Assembly (NCBI GenBank): GCA_040388785.1
Contig: JAZKBD010000030.1
Span: 1 to 64,000 of the forward strand
Reading direction: 5' to 3'
DNA from: 66-474 sp040388785
GTDB taxonomy: Bacteria; Pseudomonadota; Gammaproteobacteria; Xanthomonadales; Rhodanobacteraceae
DNA: 64,000 nt
Below the pieces are notes generated by a model. The model saw only the letters and a program-made list of their open reading frames with translations. It was not told the origin of the DNA and did not search any database. A program made the translations under genes and the position numbers. Positions 8,257 to 16,826 of the stretch are shown here, piece after piece (positions within the stretch are counted from its first letter, which is position 1; each line of letters opens with the position of its first letter).

Positions 8257-8411
8257 TCGATTGTTGAAAAAGTGCTTTCCTGCACGGGGTTCGCAATAAA
8301 TTATTTTCAGGCTTTTCTTTCATCTCCCATTGCCGTTATGTAACAACCCGTTATATTTGTTACATAATAAAACGCAAAACAAAATGGAAAACCACTTCAA
8401 AGGCTGTACGT
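8257..8411. other. AT-rich intergenic stretch with an 11-bp palindrome
   Basis: Much more AT-rich than its surroundings. It contains a perfect 11-bp inverted repeat, TTATGTAACAA (8336-8346) and TTGTTACATAA (8357-8367), with a 10-base spacer. An ATG at 8382 begins a short open run (MENHFKGCT) that enters the ten-N gap without a Shine-Dalgarno. The stretch separates the riboswitch from the gene it should control, so it may be inserted sequence or a contig-end artefact. Confidence 0.5.
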
Positions 8412-8421
8412 NNNNNNNNNN
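8412..8421. other. Assembly gap (10 N)
   Basis: Ten N between an AT-rich left flank and a GC-rich, hairpin-rich right flank. The uniform length of the four gaps suggests a placeholder, so the true distance is unknown. Confidence 0.95.
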
Positions 8422-8445
8422 GCGCGTGTCCGGACTTGGCTTCGC

Positions 8446-8522
8446 CGGATCAAACATTTGCAATATTTGATCCGCGGCGGGTCATCCTTGACCCGCGCAA
8501 CAGGATGCCAGCTGACATCCTG
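8446..8522. repeat. Cluster of three perfect stem-loops
   Basis: Three consecutive perfect inverted repeats: CGGATCAAA/TTTGATCCG (8446-8474, 11-base loop), GCGGGTCA/TGACCCGC (8477-8496, 4-base loop) and CAGGATG/CATCCTG (8501-8522, 8-base loop). They lie between the gap and the exporter gene. No T-run follows any of them, so they look more like a repeat or RNA-structure element than a plain terminator. Confidence 0.6.
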
Positions 8523-8613
8523 TCGTGATCGGCGAGACCGGCAGTTCGCATGCGCTGTGCCCGGGCCGGGTCGCGCAAGCGGATTGTCATGGCACCCGGC
8601 CCCGGAGAAATCC

Positions 8614-9186
8614 TTGCAAGCCTTCCTGGTTTCACCGTTCCTGATTTCCCTGGGTGCGGTCGCGCTGGCCGAGATCGGCGACAAGACGCAACTGCTGTCG
8701 CTGGTGTTCGCGGCCAAGTTCCGCAAGCCGTGGCCGATCTGCGCGGGCGTGCTCGCCGCGTCGCTGCTCAGCCACGCGATCGCCGCCGAAGCGGGCGCCT
8801 GGCTGGCGCACTGGATGACACCCGGTGTGCAGCGCTGGCTGATCGGACTGTCGTTCCTCGCGGTCGCCGCGTGGGCGCTGCTGCCGGAAAAGGCCGAACC
8901 GCTCGATGCGCCGTCGCGCCCAGGCCACGGCGTCTTCATCGCGACCGTGATTGCTTTTTTCCTGGCCGAACTCGGCGACCGCACCCAGATCGCGACGGTC
9001 GTGCTGGGTGCGCAATACCAGCCGCTGTGGCAGGTGATCGCGGGCAGCACCGCGGGCATGCTGGTCGCGAACGTGCCGGTGGTGTTCCTCGGGGCGCGCT
9101 TCGCCGCGCGCTTGCCGCTGCGGGCGACGCGTCTCGCTGCCGCGGCGTTGTTCGCATTGCTGGGAATCTGGATCCTGTTGCGCTGA
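8614..9186 (+). CDS. GDT1/UPF0016 (TMEM165) family cation exporter, probably Mn2+
   Basis: A 190-residue polytopic membrane protein with the two hallmark motifs of the family: EIGDKT (residues 20-25) and ELGDRT (119-124), each at the start of a three-helix half. Bacterial members export Mn2+, which fits the manganese riboswitch upstream. The start is a TTG at 8614, chosen because GGAG lies 7 bases ahead and because family members begin just before this first helix. The frame is open further upstream but reads through the three stem-loops. Control by the riboswitch would require read-through of the AT-rich and gapped region. Convergent with trmL, with only 4 bp between stops. Confidence 0.88.
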   Translation: MQAFLVSPFLISLGAVALAEIGDKTQLLSLVFAAKFRKPWPICAGVLAASLLSHAIAAEAGAWLAHWMTPGVQRWLIGLSFLAVAAWALLPEKAEPLDAPSRPGHGVFIATVIAFFLAELGDRTQIATVVLGAQYQPLWQVIAGSTAGMLVANVPVVFLGARFAARLPLRATRLAAAALFALLGIWILLR

Positions 9187-9190
9187 GCGG

Positions 9191-9655
9191 TCAGATGCTT
9201 CCGGGAAAACCCAACTGCCGCCACGCTTCGTACACCGCAACCGCAACCGCGTTGGAAAGGTTGAGGCTGCGATTGTCGGGCTGCATCGGCAGCCGCAGGC
9301 GCTGTGATTCCGGCATGGACGCCAGCACGTCATCCGGCAGCCCGCTGGTTTCACGGCCGAACAGGAACGCGTCGCCGTCGGCAAAACGCGTGTCGGTGTA
9401 ACGCTGCGTCGCGTGGCTGGTGAACGCGAACACGCGCGGGCGCTGCAGCGTCCCGAGACACGCATCGAGATCGTCGTGCACCCTCACGTTGACGAACTCG
9501 TGGTAATCGAGTCCCGCGCGGCGCAACCTGGCGTGATCCAGCTCGAACCCGAGCGGACGGATCAGATGCAGCGACGCACCGGCGTTCGCGCACAGCCGGA
9601 TCACGTTGCCGGTGTTGGGCGGAATTTCGGGTTGAAACAGGATGACGTGCAACAC
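9191..9655 (-). CDS. trmL: tRNA (cytidine/uridine-34 2'-O)-methyltransferase TrmL
   Basis: A SPOUT-class methyltransferase that modifies the wobble ribose of tRNA-Leu with S-adenosylmethionine. 154 residues, the usual size. It begins MLHVILFQPEIPPNTGN, a TrmL hallmark; the knot region is FLFGRETSGLP and SLNLSNAVAVAVYEA. The start is GTG at 9655 (a TTG one codon later is possible). CATAAT on the minus strand lies just six bases before the GTG, and there is no Shine-Dalgarno, which suggests a leaderless or near-leaderless transcript. Confidence 0.93.
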   Translation of the reverse strand: MLHVILFQPEIPPNTGNVIRLCANAGASLHLIRPLGFELDHARLRRAGLDYHEFVNVRVHDDLDACLGTLQRPRVFAFTSHATQRYTDTRFADGDAFLFGRETSGLPDDVLASMPESQRLRLPMQPDNRSLNLSNAVAVAVYEAWRQLGFPGSI

Positions 9656-9695
9656 CCAGCCATTATGACCTCGCGCCGCACACCCCGGCCGCAGA

Positions 9696-9791
9696 TCAAT
9701 GCAGGCGAACCACGAACGCGCAAAGGCTGAATACGATCGCCAAGGCCACCATCGCGGACAAGCCGCGCATGATCATCATCTCGGTTTTCAT
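9696..9791 (-). CDS. Small hydrophobic protein, 31 residues
   Basis: Short frame encoding MKTEMMIMRGLSAMVALAIV and then a hydrophobic run ending CAFVVRLH, a single predicted membrane helix. An AGGGGAAC Shine-Dalgarno lies a few bases before the ATG at 9791. It follows the SDR gene on the same strand and ends just upstream of trmL. No family is recognised. It could be a genuine small membrane protein; the good ribosome-binding site is the main support. Confidence 0.4.
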   Translation of the reverse strand: MKTEMMIMRGLSAMVALAIVFSLCAFVVRLH

Positions 9792-9908
9792 GCTGTTCCC
9801 CTGTCGGTATCGGCGCCGGGATGTCCCGGCAGAGGAGAACGAAGCATCGCGTGTGCCATGCGCGGCCGCGAACTGCAAGCAATTGCAAACAGTGGATGCG
9901 CGTCACGC

Positions 9909-10607
9909 CTACCAAGGCAATTCGGCGCCGTCGTAGGCCAAGAATTTGCCCGCATCCTGCGTCGTCGCGCGCTCGATCAGGTTCAACAGCGCGTGCGCGG
10001 AATCGGCCGGCGCCAGCGTGGCGCCGCTGCCGCCCATTTCGGTCCTGACCCAGCCGGGGTGCGCGGCGAGCACCACGATCCCTCGCGGCGTGAGTTCCGC
10101 CGCGAGCCGCTTCACGGCCATGTTGAGCGCGGCCTTGCTCATCGCGTAGCTGATGGTGCGGAAGCCGTTCGCCTGCGCAATCGAACCGAGTTGCGAGGTG
10201 ATGCACAACACCCGCGGCTTGTTGCCCAGCGCGAGCAGCGGCGCCAGCGCCTGCGTGATCAGCAGCGGCGCGGTGGCGTTCACGGCGAAACTTTCCGCCA
10301 GCGATTCCGCTTTCACGTTGCCGAAGCGTTCGCCCGAGACCAGGATGCCGGCGTTGTTGACCAGGAGGTCGACACGTTGCAGGTGCCGCGCCGCGGCTTG
10401 CGGCAACTTGTCGATGGCGGCCGGATCGGCCACGTCCAGCGTGTGGATCGCGAGCCGCTCGCCGTGCGCCGACGCCAACGCGTCCAGCACCTTGGCTTGC
10501 GAGGGATTGCGACAGCACGCCAGCACGCGCGCACCGCGCTCCAGCAACTGGCTGACGAAGGCCAACCCGAGCCCGCGGTTGGCGCCGGTGACGAGGCAGC
10601 GTTGCAT
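9909..10607 (-). CDS. Short-chain dehydrogenase/reductase
   Basis: A 232-residue NAD(P)-dependent SDR enzyme with a Rossmann fold. The cofactor motif is TGANRGLG near the N-terminus, NNAG follows (LLVNNAGIL), and the catalytic Ser, Tyr and Lys sit in ITSQLGS and SYAMSKAA. The start at 10607 (MQRCLVTGANRG) has AGGGA upstream and matches the family; the open frame extends 39 codons further without family sequence. The substrate is unknown. It shares a divergent promoter region with the M16 peptidase. Confidence 0.9.
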   Translation of the reverse strand: MQRCLVTGANRGLGLAFVSQLLERGARVLACCRNPSQAKVLDALASAHGERLAIHTLDVADPAAIDKLPQAAARHLQRVDLLVNNAGILVSGERFGNVKAESLAESFAVNATAPLLITQALAPLLALGNKPRVLCITSQLGSIAQANGFRTISYAMSKAALNMAVKRLAAELTPRGIVVLAAHPGWVRTEMGGSGATLAPADSAHALLNLIERATTQDAGKFLAYDGAELPW

Positions 10608-10831
10608 CGTGTTTCCCTGGCTTCCTCCAAAACAAGGCCATCGACGGCCAAGGTAGAGCTGACAACTGGCGAACCCACGCTCTTGCCCAACCTGCAACGA
10701 AGCGGCGAGCACGGATGCGGGCAAATTAGAGTGTAAACCCGCCGCCGCCGCCGTGCCTTTCGTCCCGTTGCTTTATCCGTGGGGCCCGGCTACGGTTCGG
10801 CGACAACTCAACGTCCTGGGGAGGGCTTCAG

Positions 10832-13742
10832 ATGCGCAAGCACTGGTTGGGATGGTTCGCAGCAGTGGGTCTTGCTTTGGTGGCCGGGCTTGCCCAGGGC
10901 ACCAACGCAGGCACCAGCATCGATATTCCGTACACCCGTTTCACCTTGCCCAACGGCCTCACCGTGGTCGTCAGCGAAGACCACAAGGCGCCGATCGTGG
11001 CGGTGAGCGTGTGGTACCACGTGGGCTCCGCGTACGAGCCCGAAGGCAAGACCGGTTTCGCGCACCTGTTCGAGCACCTGATGTTCTCGGGCTCGGAAAA
11101 CCACAAGGGCAGCTACTTCAAACCCTTCGAATTGGTCGGCGCCACCGGCATGAACGGCACCACCTGGCTGGATCGCACCAATTATTTCGAGACCGTGCCG
11201 ACCACCGCGCTCGACATGGCGCTGTGGATGGAATCCGACCGCATGGGCCACCTGCTCGGCGCGATCGGCCAGAAGGAACTCGATACCCAGCGCGGCGTGG
11301 TGCAGAACGAAAAGCGCCAGGACGAGAACCAGCCCTACGGCCGCGTCTACGAAAACATCCAGGCCAATGCGTTCCCCGCCGACCATCCGTACCACCACGA
11401 CACAATCGGTTCGATGGCGGACTTGAACGCCGCTTCGCTCGGCACGGTGAAGCAGTGGTTCCGCGACTACTACGGCGCGGCCAACACCACGCTGGTGCTG
11501 GTCGGCGACATCACGCCGGCGCAGGCGCGCGAGAAGGCCATGAAGTATTTCGGCGACATCCCGGCCGGCACGCGCGTGCCGCGACCGCAGGCGTGGGTCG
11601 CGCCGAACACGAAATCGTCCAGCGGCACGATGACCGACAATGTCGCGCAAACCCGCATCTACCGCGAGTGGAACACGCCCGGCCTCGATGCGCCCGGCAA
11701 CGACCGCTTGATGCTGGACCTGGCCGCGCAGGTGCTCGGCGGCAGCAAGACCTCGCGCCTGTACCAGCGCCTCGTCTACAAGGACAAGCTGGCCGACGAT
11801 GTCTCGGTCTACAACATGACCTTCGAGCTGGCCAGCATGTCGATGCTGCAGGTCGACGTGAAGAAGGGCGTCGATCCGGCCAGGGTCGATGCCGCGATCG
11901 CCGATGAATGGCAGAAATTCCTCGAGGATGGCCCGAGCGCGGACGAATTGAAGCGCGCGCAAACCACCTACCAGGCCTCCACGATCCGCGGCCTGGAACA
12001 GATCGGCGGCTTCAACACCGACCTGGAATTCTGGGGCGTGGTGGTCCCGACCGGCACGACGGCCACNNNNNNNNNNCGGCTTCTCGGGCAAGGCGGTGAC
12101 GCTGGCCGAGGGCCAGGTCTACCGCGGCGATCCGGGCGCATGGAAGAAGGACTACGACACCACGATGGCGGCGACGCCCACCGAAGTGAAAGCTGCCGCC
12201 GACAAGTGGCTGGCGCAGGGCGATTACACGCTCACCGTGGTGCCGGGCAAGGTCGAGGCCAAGGACATGGCCACCGAAAGCGGCCGCGCCGCGATCCCGG
12301 GCCGTCCCGCCGATCAGTTATCGGCCAAGGGTGATTACAAGGTCACCAGGAGCGACGTCGACCGCAGCAAGGGCGTGCCGCAGGTGGCGGCGTTCCCCGA
12401 CCTCACGTTCCCGACTCTGCAACATGGCAAGTTGAAGAACGGCATCGAAGTGGTGCTGGCCGAGCGCCATTCGATTCCGCTCGTGCAGGTCGAGGCGCTG
12501 TTCGACGCAGGTTACGCCGCCGACCAAGGCCGCAAGCTCGGCACCTCCAGCTTCACGATGGGCATGCTGGACGAAGGCACCAGGGATCTCGACTCGGTCG
12601 AAATCGCCAAGCGCAAGCAGCGGCTGGGCGCCGAGATCGCGAGCGGTTGCGACCTCGATACCTGCAACGCGTGGATGAGCGCGCTCGATTCCAATCTCGC
12701 CGATTCGCTGGCGCTGTACGCCGATGTCGTGCGCAACCCGGCATTCCGCGATGCGGACGTGTCGCGCTTGCGCGGGCAGTGGCTGGCCGGCATCGCGCAG
12801 GAGAAGACCCAGCCGACCGCGCTCGCGCTGCGCCTGCTGCCGCCGATCCTGTACGGCAACGGCAACGCCTACGCGATTCCGTTCACCGGTTCGGGCACGG
12901 AAAACTCGATCAAGTCGCTGACCACGGCCGACATGCGCGGTTTCGTGCACGACTACATCCGTCCCGACAACATGAAGATCCTGGTCGCGGGCGACACCAC
13001 GCTGGACAAGATCATCCCGCAACTGGAAAAGGTGTTCGGCGACTGGAAGGCACCGTCGACGCCGGTCCCGCCCAAGAACCTCGCCAAGGTCGCTTTCCCG
13101 GCCAAGTCCAGCGTGTACCTGGTGAATCGTCCGGGCGCGCAGCAGTCGGTGATCATCGCGGGACTGGTTTCGCCGTCGACCAAGGCGCCCAACAATCTCG
13201 AGATCGGCACCATGAATGGTGCGTTCGGCGGCACCTTCACTTCGCGCCTCAACATGAACCTGCGCGAGGACAAGCACTGGGCCTACGGCGCTTTCAGCTT
13301 CAGCCCGAGCGCGGTCGGCCAGCGGCCATTCCTGATGTACGCGCCGGTGCAGACCGACAAGACCGCGCCGTCCGCGGAAGAAGTGCTGAAGGAGGCGCGC
13401 GCGGTGATCGGCGACAAGCCGCTCACCGACACGGAGATCCAGAAGATCAAGGACAACGATGTCCGTTCGATGCCGGGTGAGTACGAGACTTCGCGCGCGG
13501 TGCTGTCGGCCGTTGCGGGCATCGTCAAGTTCGATCGTCCGGACGACTACGTGCAAACCTTGAAGGGCCGCATCGAGGCGCAGAAGGACGCCGCGGTCAA
13601 TGCGGCCGCCAAGGAAGTGATCCACCCGGATCAACTCACCTGGGTGATCGTGGGCGATCTTTCGAAGATCGAGCAGCCGGTGCGCGCGTTGAATCTGGGC
13701 GAAGTGCACGTGATCGATGCGGACGGCAATCCGGTGAAGTAA
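10832..13742 (+). CDS. M16-family zinc peptidase (pitrilysin-like), interrupted by a scaffold gap
   Basis: Secreted or periplasmic double-domain M16 peptidase. A signal peptide (residues about 1-26) precedes an active N-terminal half with the inverted zinc motif HLFEH (His78, Glu81, His82). The second half, from FPTLQHGKLKNG onward, lacks the motif, as is normal. GGGGAGG lies 7 bases before the ATG. The reading frame changes across the ten N at 12067-12076. The left part reads LEQIGGF then non-family residues; the right part resumes GFSGKAVTLAEG. Joining at the shared GGCTTC (12008-12013 and 12078-12083) restores one frame of about 946 residues, so the gene is probably intact in the organism. 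Confidence 0.88.
12067..12076. other. Assembly gap (10 N) inside the M16 peptidase gene
   Basis: The 53 bases left of the gap (12014-12066) encode residues that do not fit the M16 family, and the sequence CGGCTTC occurs both before them and right after the gap. The extra sequence is probably a contig-end artefact. Confidence 0.9.
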
Positions 13743-13766
13743 ATTCATCACGTAGACGCAACTTGG

Positions 13767-13799
13767 AACCCCTCCCGAAAGTGAGGGGTTCTTTTTTTG
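13767..13799 (+). terminator. Intrinsic terminator after the M16 peptidase gene
   Basis: A perfect 9-bp stem GAACCCCTC/GAGGGGTTC with an 8-base loop is followed by a run of seven T. It lies 25 bp after the peptidase stop and before ubiE, so ubiE must have its own promoter. Confidence 0.92.
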
Positions 13800-13834
13800 C
13801 CCGGCTCCCGTTGAACTCGCCTTAGAATGCCGAC

Positions 13835-14596
13835 ATGAGCGCATCGAACACTCCCGGCACCACTACGCACTTCGGCTACCGCGAAGTGCCCGTCGCCGAA
13901 AAACAGAAACTGGTCGGCAAAGTGTTCTCGTCCGTCGCCGGCAAGTACGACGTGATGAACGATCTGATGTCGTTCGGCGTCCACCGTTTGTGGAAGCGGC
14001 ATTTCGTTGCGACGTCCGGCATCCGCAAAGGCGATCGCGTGCTCGACCTCGCGGGCGGCACCGGCGACATCGCGGCGTTGCTGTTGCCGCGCGTGGGCGA
14101 CAAGGGCGAGATCGTCGTCGCCGACATCAATGCGGAAATGCTGCGCGTGGGCCGCGACCGGTTGCTGGATCGCGGCATGTTGCAGGGCTTGCGCTGGGCA
14201 CAGGTCAACGCCGAGGCGTTGCCGTTTCCAGATGCGTCGTTCGATGCGGTCACCATCGCGTTCGGGCTGCGCAATGTCACCGACAAGGACAAGGCGTTGC
14301 GCGAAATGCAGCGCGTGCTGAAGCCCGGCGGTCGCGCATTGATCCTCGAGTTCTCGCGCGTCAAGCAGGGTTGGCTTGCGCCGCTGTATGACTTCCATTC
14401 GTTCCAGGTGCTGCCGCGCATCGGCAAGCTGGTCGCGCACGATGAAGGCAGCTATCGCTATCTCGCCGAATCGATCCGCAAGCATCCGGACCAGGCGACG
14501 CTGAGGGGGATGATGGAAGCTGCCGGTTTCCGCAACGTGCAGGTGCGCAACCTTTCCGCCGGCATCGTGGCGATCCATCGCGGTTACAAGATTTGA
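13835..14596 (+). CDS. ubiE: Ubiquinone/menaquinone biosynthesis C-methyltransferase UbiE
   Basis: SAM-dependent C-methyltransferase of the ubiquinone pathway (and demethylmenaquinone in organisms that make it). 253 residues, the normal size. Hallmarks are VFSSVAGKYDVMNDLMSFG, the SAM-binding DLAGGTGDIA, and the C-terminal IVAIHRGYKI. The ATG at 13835 is the only sensible start. TAGAAT at 13823-13828 lies six bases upstream and no Shine-Dalgarno is present, which suggests a leaderless mRNA. The terminator upstream isolates it from the peptidase gene. Unlike the common ubiE-ubiJ-ubiB order, it is separated from ubiJ-ubiB here. Confidence 0.96.
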   Translation: MSASNTPGTTTHFGYREVPVAEKQKLVGKVFSSVAGKYDVMNDLMSFGVHRLWKRHFVATSGIRKGDRVLDLAGGTGDIAALLLPRVGDKGEIVVADINAEMLRVGRDRLLDRGMLQGLRWAQVNAEALPFPDASFDAVTIAFGLRNVTDKDKALREMQRVLKPGGRALILEFSRVKQGWLAPLYDFHSFQVLPRIGKLVAHDEGSYRYLAESIRKHPDQATLRGMMEAAGFRNVQVRNLSAGIVAIHRGYKI

Positions 14597-14620
14597 ATCC
14601 ACGTTCTTTCAGGGGGAACG

Positions 14621-15130
14621 ATGCGTTACATCCTCGCGTTGCTGTTGCTGCTGGTCTCGTCCGTCGCTTCGGCGCAGGTCTACAAATGCACGCACGGCGG
14701 ACAGGTCGCCTACCAGGACTCGCCGTGCGCCAAGAGCGAACAGGCGGTGCAGATGCACGTCGGCGCGGAATCGATCGACGACCTGCTGGGCTGCTTCAGC
14801 GTGACGCCGCAAAGCTGGGGCCGCGACAACGCGGACTTCATGATCCAGGTGCGCCAGACCGAGGACGGCTACCAGTTGCGCGCGATCGGCAGTTACTGGG
14901 GCTCCTACTCCAGCGTGTTCAAATTGCGTCGCGCCAACCGCGATGAACTCGACGCCGTCGGCGAGTCGTCGCACGCGCACTTGCGAGCGGGCCTGACCGT
15001 GCAATGGAACCCGGACCAGGAACCCGCGCCGGTCGGCATCTACCGGGGCAAGGACGAACACGGAGCGATGAAGTACATCATGTCGTTCCGCAACACCTGG
15101 GGCCCGGCGCTGAAGATGGCCTGTCCCTGA
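14621..15130 (+). CDS. Secreted protein with DUF4124-like N-terminus
   Basis: A 169-residue protein with a clear signal peptide (MRYILALLLLLVSSVASA) followed by QVYKCTHGGQVAYQDSPC, the pattern of DUF4124-type small Cys-containing domains. The rest has no recognised family. Two Cys in the N-terminal domain and further ones (one at the C-terminus) suggest a periplasmic, disulfide-containing protein. An AGGGGG Shine-Dalgarno precedes the ATG. It lies 24 bp after ubiE on the same strand and may be co-transcribed, though no functional link is evident. Confidence 0.75.
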   Translation: MRYILALLLLLVSSVASAQVYKCTHGGQVAYQDSPCAKSEQAVQMHVGAESIDDLLGCFSVTPQSWGRDNADFMIQVRQTEDGYQLRAIGSYWGSYSSVFKLRRANRDELDAVGESSHAHLRAGLTVQWNPDQEPAPVGIYRGKDEHGAMKYIMSFRNTWGPALKMACP

Positions 15131-15143
15131 GTGCCGTTGACCG

Positions 15144-16097
15144 ATGCGCGAGCTGTATCCCGAAATCGAACCGTACCGCACCGAACGACTTTCCGCCGGC
15201 GACGGGCACACGCTTCATCTCGAAGAATGCGGCAATCCCGACGGCTTGCCGGTGGTGTTCCTGCACGGCGGTCCGGGCGCGGGCTTGTCGCCTTACCACC
15301 GGCGATTTTTTGATCCCGCGCGCTGGTGCGTCGTGCTGTTCGACCAGCGCGGCGCGGGAAAGTCGACGCCGTTTGCCGATCTCGAAGACAACACCACGCA
15401 GCACCTGGTCGCCGACATCGAAAAAATCCGCGAACATCTCGGCCTCGAACGCTGGCTGGTGTTCGGCGGCTCGTGGGGCTCGACGCTGGCGCTCGCCTAC
15501 GCCGAAGCGCATCCCGATCGCGTCACCGGCCTGGTGCTGCGCGGCATCTTCCTTGCGCGCGAAGAAGAGTTGCGCTGGTTCAACGAAAGGGATGGCGGTG
15601 CGCGCTGCATTTTTCCCGAGCGCTGGGCGCGCTTCCGCGACTTCATTCCGGAAGCCGAGCGCGGCAACATGATCGAAGCCTACTGGCGTCGCCGGGACAG
15701 CAGCGATGAAGCCGTCCAGCTTGCCGCCGCGCGGGCATGGAGCGCCTACGAAGGCGGCAGCACCACGCTGGTCCACGATCCGGATGCTACCGGCGATTTC
15801 GACGAACCGCACAAGGCCGTAAGCTTGGCGCGCCTGGAAGCGCACTATTTTCGCCACGGCATGTTCCTGGAACCGAACCAGCTGTTGCGCGACATCGATC
15901 GCATCCGCCACATTCCCGGGATCATCGTGCACGGCCGCTACGACATCATCTGTCCGGTGAAGACCGCGTTCGAACTGCACCAGACGTGGCCGGAAGCGGA
16001 ATTCCATGTCGTGCTGGCGGGGCACTCCGCAGCCGATCCGGCGATCGTGGACCGTTTGGTCGAAGCCACCGACGCTTTCGCTGGCCGCTTCGGCTGA
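15144..16097 (+). CDS. pip: Prolyl iminopeptidase (S33)
   Basis: Cytoplasmic aminopeptidase that removes N-terminal proline. 317 residues, family length. The oxyanion segment is HGGPGAG, the nucleophile elbow GGSWGS, the acid segment GRYD, and the catalytic His lies in AGHSA. The sequence RGIFLARE after the nucleophile is typical of this enzyme. No strong Shine-Dalgarno is seen. It starts 13 bp after the preceding secreted-protein gene. Confidence 0.94.
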   Translation: MRELYPEIEPYRTERLSAGDGHTLHLEECGNPDGLPVVFLHGGPGAGLSPYHRRFFDPARWCVVLFDQRGAGKSTPFADLEDNTTQHLVADIEKIREHLGLERWLVFGGSWGSTLALAYAEAHPDRVTGLVLRGIFLAREEELRWFNERDGGARCIFPERWARFRDFIPEAERGNMIEAYWRRRDSSDEAVQLAAARAWSAYEGGSTTLVHDPDATGDFDEPHKAVSLARLEAHYFRHGMFLEPNQLLRDIDRIRHIPGIIVHGRYDIICPVKTAFELHQTWPEAEFHVVLAGHSAADPAIVDRLVEATDAFAGRFG

Positions 16098-16172
16098 TCG
16101 TTGCGCAGGAACCGGATGGCACGACGTCGCGCGAACTGGCAACCTTCGCGCTTTCGATGACGGAGCTGCGCC

Positions 16173-16814
16173 ATGCTGACCCTGTTCGATTACCTGCCTT
16201 CGCAAAACGCCTGGAAGGTACGCCAGTTGTTGCACCATCTCGATCGGCCGTACCACACCGAAATCGTGAGCATCTTCGAAGGCGCGGGACGCAGCGAGGC
16301 ATACCTCGCCATCAATTCCACCGGCACGGTGCCCGCGATCCGGCTGGACGACGGCCGGGTACTCGCGGAATCCAATGCAATCCTCGCGTATCTTGCCGAT
16401 GGGACGCCTTACCTGCCGAGTGATCCGTTCGAACGCGCCAAGGTGCAGCAATGGCAGCACTTCGAGCAGGAACGCGTGGAATCGGTGATCGGCTCGCTGC
16501 GTTACTGGACGCTCACGGGCAAGCTGGCGCGGCGGCGGCCCGCACTGGTCGAGATGAAACGCACGGGCGCGCTGCGCACGCTCGCCATCCTGGAACGCGA
16601 ATTGTCATCGCGGTCGTTCCTCGCCAACGACCGCTACAGCATCGCCGACATTTCGGTGTTTGCCTACGCGAGCCGCGCGGAAGAAGCCGGCATCTCGCTG
16701 GAACCGTATCCGCACTTTCGCGCGTGGATCGCGCGCGTGCAGGCGCAGCCGGGCTTCCTTTCAACGATGCATCCGTACAGCGAGGATCCGCACACGGCCG
16801 ACGAGTTGCCCTGA
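16173..16814 (+). CDS. Glutathione S-transferase family protein
   Basis: A 213-residue cytosolic GST-like protein. The N-terminal thioredoxin-like domain begins MLTLFDYLPSQNAWKVRQLL and contains the cis-Pro GTVPAI and the glutathione-contact ESNAIL. An all-helical C-terminal domain includes the N-capping box region SIADISVFAY. CGGAG lies upstream of the ATG. It is convergent with a membrane-protein gene. The specific substrate is unknown. Confidence 0.9.
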   Translation: MLTLFDYLPSQNAWKVRQLLHHLDRPYHTEIVSIFEGAGRSEAYLAINSTGTVPAIRLDDGRVLAESNAILAYLADGTPYLPSDPFERAKVQQWQHFEQERVESVIGSLRYWTLTGKLARRRPALVEMKRTGALRTLAILERELSSRSFLANDRYSIADISVFAYASRAEEAGISLEPYPHFRAWIARVQAQPGFLSTMHPYSEDPHTADELP

Positions 16815-16826
16815 ACCGGCGATCGA

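Noticed and set aside
8382..8411. Start of a gene (MENHFKGCT) truncated by the gap
   Set aside because: No Shine-Dalgarno, only nine codons visible, within a suspicious AT-rich contig end.
12014..12066. M16 peptidase pseudogene by frameshift
   Set aside because: The frame change coincides with the N run, and a junction at the repeated CGGCTTC restores the gene; artefact is more likely than decay.
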